Assembly: GCF_001462455.1 (NCBI RefSeq)
Contig: NZ_LNTD01000229.1
Location: 1-58,703, forward strand
Length of the DNA: 58,703 bases
Source: Cellulomonas sp. B6
GTDB lineage: Bacteria > Actinomycetota > Actinomycetes > Actinomycetales > Cellulomonadaceae
Direction: 5' to 3'
Positions 54,939 through 58,703 of this stretch are shown here, piece after piece (positions within the stretch are counted from its first letter, which is position 1; every line of letters starts with the position of its first letter). Under the pieces are notes generated by a model that worked only from the letters and a program-made list of their open reading frames with translations, searched no databases and had not been told where the DNA came from. The position numbers were made by a program, and so were the translations under genes.

Positions 54939-56318
54939 ATGGACCTGTTCGACGCGGTCACGTCGACCGCGCAGGGGCTGCCCGCGCCCTCCGCCGGTGC
55001 CCCGCTCGCGGTGCGCATGCGTCCGCGTACGCTCGCGGAGGTGGCCGGGCAGGCTCACCTGCTCGTCCCGGGCTCGCCGTTGCGTCGCCTCGTCGAGCCG
55101 CACGACGAGGCGACGCGGCGTGCCGCACCCTCGTCGGTGATCCTGTGGGGGCCGCCGGGCACCGGCAAGACGACGCTCGCGTACCTCGTGGCGGCCACGT
55201 CGGGACGACGCTTCGTCGAGCTGTCCGCCGTGACCGCCGGGGTCAAGGACGTCCGCGCGGTGGTGGAGGACGCGCGGCGCCGGCTGGCCGCCGACGGGTC
55301 GGAGACCGTGCTGTTCATCGACGAGGTGCACCGCTTCACCAAGGCGCAGCAGGACGCGCTGCTCCCGAGCGTCGAGAACCGCTGGGTGACGCTGGTGGCG
55401 GCCACGACGGAGAACCCGTCCTTCTCGGTGAACTCGCCGCTGCTCTCGCGCTCGCTCCTGCTGACGCTCCAGCCGCTGACCACCGACGACGTGCGCTCCC
55501 TCGTGGAGCGCGCGGTCGAGGACGAGCGCGGACTGGACGGGTCGGTCACCCTCGTCGACGAGGCGGCCGAGCACCTGCTGCGGCTGGCGGGCGGGGACGC
55601 GCGCAAGGCGCTGACGATCCTCGAGGCGGCCGCGGGAGCGGCCCTGGGGGACCGCGACCCCGACACGGACCCGGGGGAGCCGGCGGTCGTCGACCTCGCG
55701 ACGATGGAGCGAGCGATCGACGTCGCGGCGGTCCGGTACGACCGCGACGGGGACCAGCACTACGACGTGGTCAGCGCGTTCATCAAGTCCATGCGCGGGT
55801 CCGACGTCGACGCCGCGCTGCACTACCTGGCGCGCATGGTCGCGGCGGGGGAGGACCCGCGGTTCATCGCCCGGCGCGTCGTCATCGCCGCGTCGGAGGA
55901 GGTCGGCATGGCGGACCCGAGCGCGCTGCAGACCGCGGTCGCGGCCGCCCAGGCGGTCGCGCTCATCGGCATGCCGGAGGCGCGGATCATCCTCGCGCAG
56001 GCGGTCGTGCACGTCGCCACGGCGCCCAAGTCGAACGCGTCCTACGCGGGCATCAACCGCGCGATGGAGGACGTGCGGGCGGGGCGCATCGGCTCCGTCC
56101 CGGCGCACCTGCGCGACGCGCACTACGCGGGTGCGAAGGGCCTCGGCCACGGCAAGGGCTACGTGTACGCGCACGACGCGCCGCACGCGGTCGCCGCGCA
56201 GCAGTACCTGCCCGACGAGCTCGTGGGCGCGCGCTACTACGAGCCGTCGGACCGCGGCTTCGAGCGTTCGGTGTCGGAGCGGCTGGCACGCGTCCGCGCG
56301 ATCCTCGGCGACGGCTGA
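54939..56318 (+). CDS. rarA: Replication-associated recombination protein RarA (MgsA)
   Basis: A 459-residue AAA+ ATPase related to clamp-loader proteins. Walker [10 protein letters not shown] has its lysine at 77; Walker B reads LFIDEVHRF near 128, and the family segment [16 protein letters not shown] follows near 270. The C-terminal tetramer/ssDNA region is complete. It acts at stalled replication forks. ATG 54939 fits the leaderless promoter spacing. It is divergent from the MMPL gene. Confidence 0.94.
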   Translation: MDLFDAVTSTAQGLPAPSAGAPLAVRMRPRTLAEVAGQAHLLVPGSPLRRLVEPHDEATRRAAPSSVILWGPPGTGKTTLAYLVAATSGRRFVELSAVTAGVKDVRAVVEDARRRLAADGSETVLFIDEVHRFTKAQQDALLPSVENRWVTLVAATTENPSFSVNSPLLSRSLLLTLQPLTTDDVRSLVERAVEDERGLDGSVTLVDEAAEHLLRLAGGDARKALTILEAAAGAALGDRDPDTDPGEPAVVDLATMERAIDVAAVRYDRDGDQHYDVVSAFIKSMRGSDVDAALHYLARMVAAGEDPRFIARRVVIAASEEVGMADPSALQTAVAAAQAVALIGMPEARIILAQAVVHVATAPKSNASYAGINRAMEDVRAGRIGSVPAHLRDAHYAGAKGLGHGKGYVYAHDAPHAVAAQQYLPDELVGARYYEPSDRGFERSVSERLARVRAILGDG

Positions 56319-56469
56319 CGGGCGTCCTCCAGGTCGGTCGTCCGAGTGCGGGGTGCGCGTGCCCCGACCCTGCTTGACTGCTGGTGTCCGTCACCGGGGG
56401 TCTGCGGACGTGGTCCTGCCGACGACGACGGGGCGCCCGGTGAGCGCACCGATCCCACGGAGCTCTCCC

Positions 56470-56895
56470 ATGTCGCGTCAGCGTCTCCTGTCCAGCACGT
56501 TCGCGCTCGTCCTCGCCGCGGGGCTCGGCCTGGTCGCCGCGGCGCCCGCGTCGGCGGCGTACGGCCCCTGCAACACCTACGACCCGCGCGAGGGCAACAT
56601 CGGGGTGCCGTACTCGTCGACGAACGGCACCAACAGCTGCTACCTGGTGCAGGGCAACCAGGGCGCGGCGGTCCGCTACCTGCAGGACTCGCTCAAGGGC
56701 TGCTACGGGCAGGCCATCGCCGTGGACGGCATCTTCGGCGCGGGGACCCGCGCGGCCCTGGTGGCCGTCCAGAAGCGGCTCGGGCTGACGGCCGACGGGG
56801 AGTACGGTCCCAGGACGCACAACGCGATGCAGTTCCGGGGCTACTCCAACGGCTCGGGTGCGCCGTTCTGCTCCACGGCCCGCTTCGCGGCCTGA
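56470..56895 (+). CDS. Small secreted peptidoglycan-binding protein
   Basis: A 141-residue secreted protein. A clear Sec signal peptide (MSRQRLLSSTFALVLAAG onward, cleavage near ASA at about 30) precedes one PG_binding_1 domain (about 62-125: LQDSLKGCYGQ, DGIFGAGTRAALVAVQKRLGL, in part VDGIFGAGTRAALVAVQ). Four cysteines in the mature part (GPCNT, NSCYL, KGCYG, PFCST) could form two disulfides. No catalytic domain is attached, so it may only anchor or coat the wall. CGGAG lies about 10 bases before ATG 56470. Confidence 0.88.
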   Translation: MSRQRLLSSTFALVLAAGLGLVAAAPASAAYGPCNTYDPREGNIGVPYSSTNGTNSCYLVQGNQGAAVRYLQDSLKGCYGQAIAVDGIFGAGTRAALVAVQKRLGLTADGEYGPRTHNAMQFRGYSNGSGAPFCSTARFAA

Positions 56896-56913
56896 GCGGG
56901 TCCTCGCCGGGGC

Positions 56914-56941
56914 GGCCACGACGGGATTTCCGCTCGTGGCC
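56914..56941 (+). terminator. Terminator after the peptidoglycan-binding gene
   Basis: GGCCACGA and TCGTGGCC pair (8 bp) with a 12-base loop that can extend by CGG/CCG. It lies 19 bases after the stop and just before the rpsD promoter. Confidence 0.6.
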
Positions 56942-56950
56942 CCCGGCGGG

Positions 56951-56956
56951 TAGCAT
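56951..56956 (+). promoter_or_regulatory. -10 box of rpsD
   Basis: TAGCAT implies a leader of about 168 bases, the longest in the window. Confidence 0.5.
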
Positions 56957-56962
56957 CGCGGG

Positions 56963-57130
56963 GTTGCCTGACGCTCGACGCGCGGGTGACATCCCTGGGG
57001 CCTCAGCCCGCACCCGTGTTCCGTGCCGGGTGCACCGAGGTCGGCCCCGCACCCGCCGGGCGTCCCGTCCGTCCGGACCTCGTCCGGTACGTGGGTGTGA
57101 TCGTCACGAGACACGACAGGAAGTACCGCT
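56963..57130 (+). promoter_or_regulatory. Long rpsD leader, candidate S4 autoregulatory region
   Basis: The leader can form GCACCCG/CGGGTGC (57010-57016 with 57027-57033), and other GC-rich pairings lie between 57040 and 57090. S4 represses its own mRNA in other bacteria; whether this leader is such a site is inference. Confidence 0.3.
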
Positions 57131-57757
57131 GTGAGCAACGTGACCCGCTCGCGTCGCCAGGTCCGCCTGAGCCGCGCGCTCGGCCTGGCCCTGACGCCCA
57201 AGGCCGTCAAGCACTTCGAGAAGCGCCCCTACCCCCCGGGCGAGCACGGCCGTGCGCGTCGTCGCACCGAGTCCGACTACGCCGTCCGGCTGCGCGAGAA
57301 GCAGCGTCTGCGCGCCCAGTACGCGCTGCGCGAGAAGCAGCTCGCCAAGGCCTACGAGAACGCCCGCAAGGCCCCGGGCCTGACCGGTGAGGCGCTCGTC
57401 GAGGACCTCGAGACGCGCCTCGACGCCCTGGTGCTGCGCGCCGGCTTCGCCCGCACGATCCTTCAGGCGCGTCAGACGGTCACGCACCGCCACGTCCTGG
57501 TCGACGGCAAGATCGTGGACCGTCCGTCCTTCCGCGTCGCCGAGGGCCAGACCATCCAGATCAAGCCCAAGTCGCAGGCGACCGTGCCCTTCCAGGTGGC
57601 CGCCGCCGGTGCCCACCGCGACGTGCTTCCGACGCTCCCGGGCTACCTCGAGGTCCAGCTCGAGAAGCTCAGTGCCACGCTCGTGCGCCGCCCCAAGCGC
57701 GCCGAGGTCCCCGTGACGTGCGAGGTCCAGCTGGTCGTCGAGTACTACGCCCGCTGA
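57131..57757 (+). CDS. rpsD: 30S ribosomal protein S4
   Basis: A 208-residue primary 16S-rRNA-binding ribosomal protein. The S4 RNA-binding domain is TRLDALVLRAGFARTILQARQ (in part LDALVLRAGFARTILQARQ) near 96-115, followed by HRHVLVDGKIV. The N-terminal zinc-binding cysteines of some S4 proteins are absent, as in the C-minus form. GTG 57131 follows ACAGGAAG (57115-57122). Here rpsD stands alone rather than in the alpha operon, in the common actinobacterial place near alaS. Confidence 0.97.
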   Translation: MSNVTRSRRQVRLSRALGLALTPKAVKHFEKRPYPPGEHGRARRRTESDYAVRLREKQRLRAQYALREKQLAKAYENARKAPGLTGEALVEDLETRLDALVLRAGFARTILQARQTVTHRHVLVDGKIVDRPSFRVAEGQTIQIKPKSQATVPFQVAAAGAHRDVLPTLPGYLEVQLEKLSATLVRRPKRAEVPVTCEVQLVVEYYAR

Positions 57758-57769
57758 TCCGCCTGCCAC

Positions 57770-57805
57770 GGACGCCCCGCCGCGCTGCTGCGCCGCGGGG
57801 CGTCC
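57770..57805 (+). terminator. Terminator after rpsD
   Basis: GGACGCCCCGC pairs with GCGGGGCGTCC (11 bp), and inside it GCGC/GCGC closes a 4-base loop. It lies 13 bases after the stop. Confidence 0.75.
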
Positions 57806-57876
57806 GCGTCTCTGCGCCGTGCGGTGCTCCTGCGGCACGCGCCCGGCAGGGGCGCGGACGGCACGGCGCCGGCGGG

Positions 57877-57882
57877 TAGGGT
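57877..57882 (+). promoter_or_regulatory. -10 box of the DUF948-DUF6167 operon
   Basis: TAGGGT implies a leader of about 77 bases, with AGGAGGGG shortly before ATG 57967. Confidence 0.45.
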
Positions 57883-57966
57883 GGCGCAGGTCGCGGCGCG
57901 GGTCGTCGCGCCACGTGGAGTGCGCGGCGCCGGTCCCGGCGACGTGCGACAGGAGGGGACGCATCC

Positions 57967-58326
57967 ATGCTCGGTGACGTCGCGGGACTCATCGCCGCGA
58001 TCGCGTTCGTGCTGCTCGTCGGGCTGCTGGCGGTCCCGCTGCTCAAGCTCGGGAGCGTGCTCGACGAGGCGCGGACGTCGGTCCGGGAGCTGACCGACCA
58101 CTCGCTGCCGGTGCTCGACGAGACCGCCAAGGTCGTCGCGTCGTCGGCCACGCAGATGGACAAGGTCGACACCGTCACCACCGCGGCCGCGCAGGTCGGC
58201 GAGAACGTCTCCGCCCTCACCTCGCTCGTCACCGCGACCGTCGGCGCACCGCTGCTCAAGGTCGCGGCGTTCTCCTACGGCGTCCGGCGCGCGCTGGCGG
58301 GTCTGCGCGGGGGCGGCAGCCGATGA
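57967..58326 (+). CDS. DUF948 domain membrane-anchored protein
   Basis: A 119-residue protein: one N-terminal membrane segment (about 6-27) and a helical, heptad-like remainder (VLDEARTSVRELTDHSLPVLDETAK, in part VRELTDHSLPVLDETAK) typical of DUF948. Its function is not established. It has a good ribosome-binding site. The stop overlaps the next ATG by 4 bases. In actinobacteria this pair usually lies between rpsD and alaS. Confidence 0.88.
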   Translation: MLGDVAGLIAAIAFVLLVGLLAVPLLKLGSVLDEARTSVRELTDHSLPVLDETAKVVASSATQMDKVDTVTTAAAQVGENVSALTSLVTATVGAPLLKVAAFSYGVRRALAGLRGGGSR

Positions 58327-58703
58327 GGCGGCTGTTCTGGGTCGGCGTGGGCGTCGCGCTCACGGTGGTCGTGGTGCGGCAGGGACGTCGGCTCGTCGAG
58401 ACCTACGCGCCGGCCGGCTCGGCCGAGGCGGTCGACGGCGCGCTGCGCGTGACGCGTGCGCTGCGCGCGGCGCGCGACGACTTCCGGGCCGGTGTCGCCG
58501 AGCGCGAGGCCGAGCTGCTCGACGCGCTCGTCGGCGACGTCGACCTCGAGGCGCTGCGCGCGACGGCCCCGCGCCGGCGCACCGAGCTGAGGGAGACGTT
58601 CGGCGGTGCACCGCGCGACGCGCTGGCTGCCGACCTCGCCGCGCGCGGCTGGGCCGACGAGCCCACCCAGGACCCGGACGACGACGAGCAGGCACCCTTC
58701 TTC
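58323..58703 (+). CDS. DUF6167-like membrane-anchored protein, 3' end outside the window
   Basis: The first 127 codons are visible and the frame is open at the window edge. There is one N-terminal membrane segment (RRLFWVGVGVALTVVVV), then a helical acidic region (VDGALRVTRALRAARDDFRAGVAEREAELL in part). The layout fits the DUF6167 family that follows DUF948 genes; the name rests on order and shape. The ATG overlaps the previous stop by 4 bases, so they are cotranslated. alaS would be expected downstream. Confidence 0.7.
   Translation, partial: MRRLFWVGVGVALTVVVVRQGRRLVETYAPAGSAEAVDGALRVTRALRAARDDFRAGVAEREAELLDALVGDVDLEALRATAPRRRTELRETFGGAPRDALAADLAARGWADEPTQDPDDDEQAPFF

Overview
The window is a very GC-rich (by eye about 75 percent), gene-dense piece of an actinobacterial chromosome. 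Many GTG starts, 4-base GTGA/ATGA start-stop overlaps, TAGNNT -10 boxes, a phosphatidylinositol-mannoside cluster, an SsgA-family protein, an Rv2578c-type radical SAM protein and a LexA box of the TCGAAC-N4-GTTCGA type all point to Actinomycetota. Gene content and order fit the Cellulomonas/Micrococcales group best; that placement is inference. No insertion sequence, integrase, phage gene or CRISPR array was seen.

Region 1 (1-15380) is a nitrate/nitrite assimilation island. It holds the 3' part of a NirK-like copper protein, a NarK nitrate transporter, a one-polypeptide NADPH nitrate reductase (molybdenum catalytic half fused to a CysJ-like flavoprotein half), a small secreted or anchored protein, and a membrane-attached sulfite-oxidase-type molybdoenzyme. 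Divergent to the latter lies a five-gene overlapping operon: nirB, nirD, a CysG-like SUMT/precorrin-2 dehydrogenase, a HemD-like/winged-helix regulator (NnaR type) and a CbiX chelatase. Nitrate is imported, reduced to nitrite, then to ammonium by siroheme-dependent NirBD, with siroheme made in the same operon. The narK and nirB promoters share a ladder of four boxes with identical spacing over 90 bp.

Region 2 (15485-22139) has a tiny acidic protein, a family 2 glycosyltransferase, a tRNA Gly-Cys-Val cluster on the minus strand, folate genes pabB and pabC, a convergent ssgB-like gene, a second tRNA-Val and glutamine-dependent nadE. Region 3 (22275-31998) runs thrS, a HIT protein, pgsA, patA, pimA, an unknown membrane protein, then pdxS and pdxT separated by a Nudix hydrolase and a PLP aminotransferase. 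Region 4 (32088-41942) is yebC, ruvC, ruvAB with a LexA box, yajC-secD-secF-apt and rel. SecD carries an unusual Ala/Asp/Pro tandem repeat.

Region 5 (41943-45203, minus strand) holds a damaged AbiEi-like gene, a DUF349 protein and a cyclophilin. Region 6 (45424-52160) has a metallo-hydrolase, hisS, an unknown protein, an SOS-controlled radical SAM gene, aspS and a GNAT protein. Region 7 (52174-58703) has a small membrane protein and an MMPL transporter on the minus strand, then rarA, a secreted peptidoglycan-binding protein, rpsD, and DUF948 and DUF6167-like genes. In related genomes the last pair usually precedes alaS. About ten genes have a -10 box placed 6-8 bases before the start codon, which implies leaderless mRNAs.
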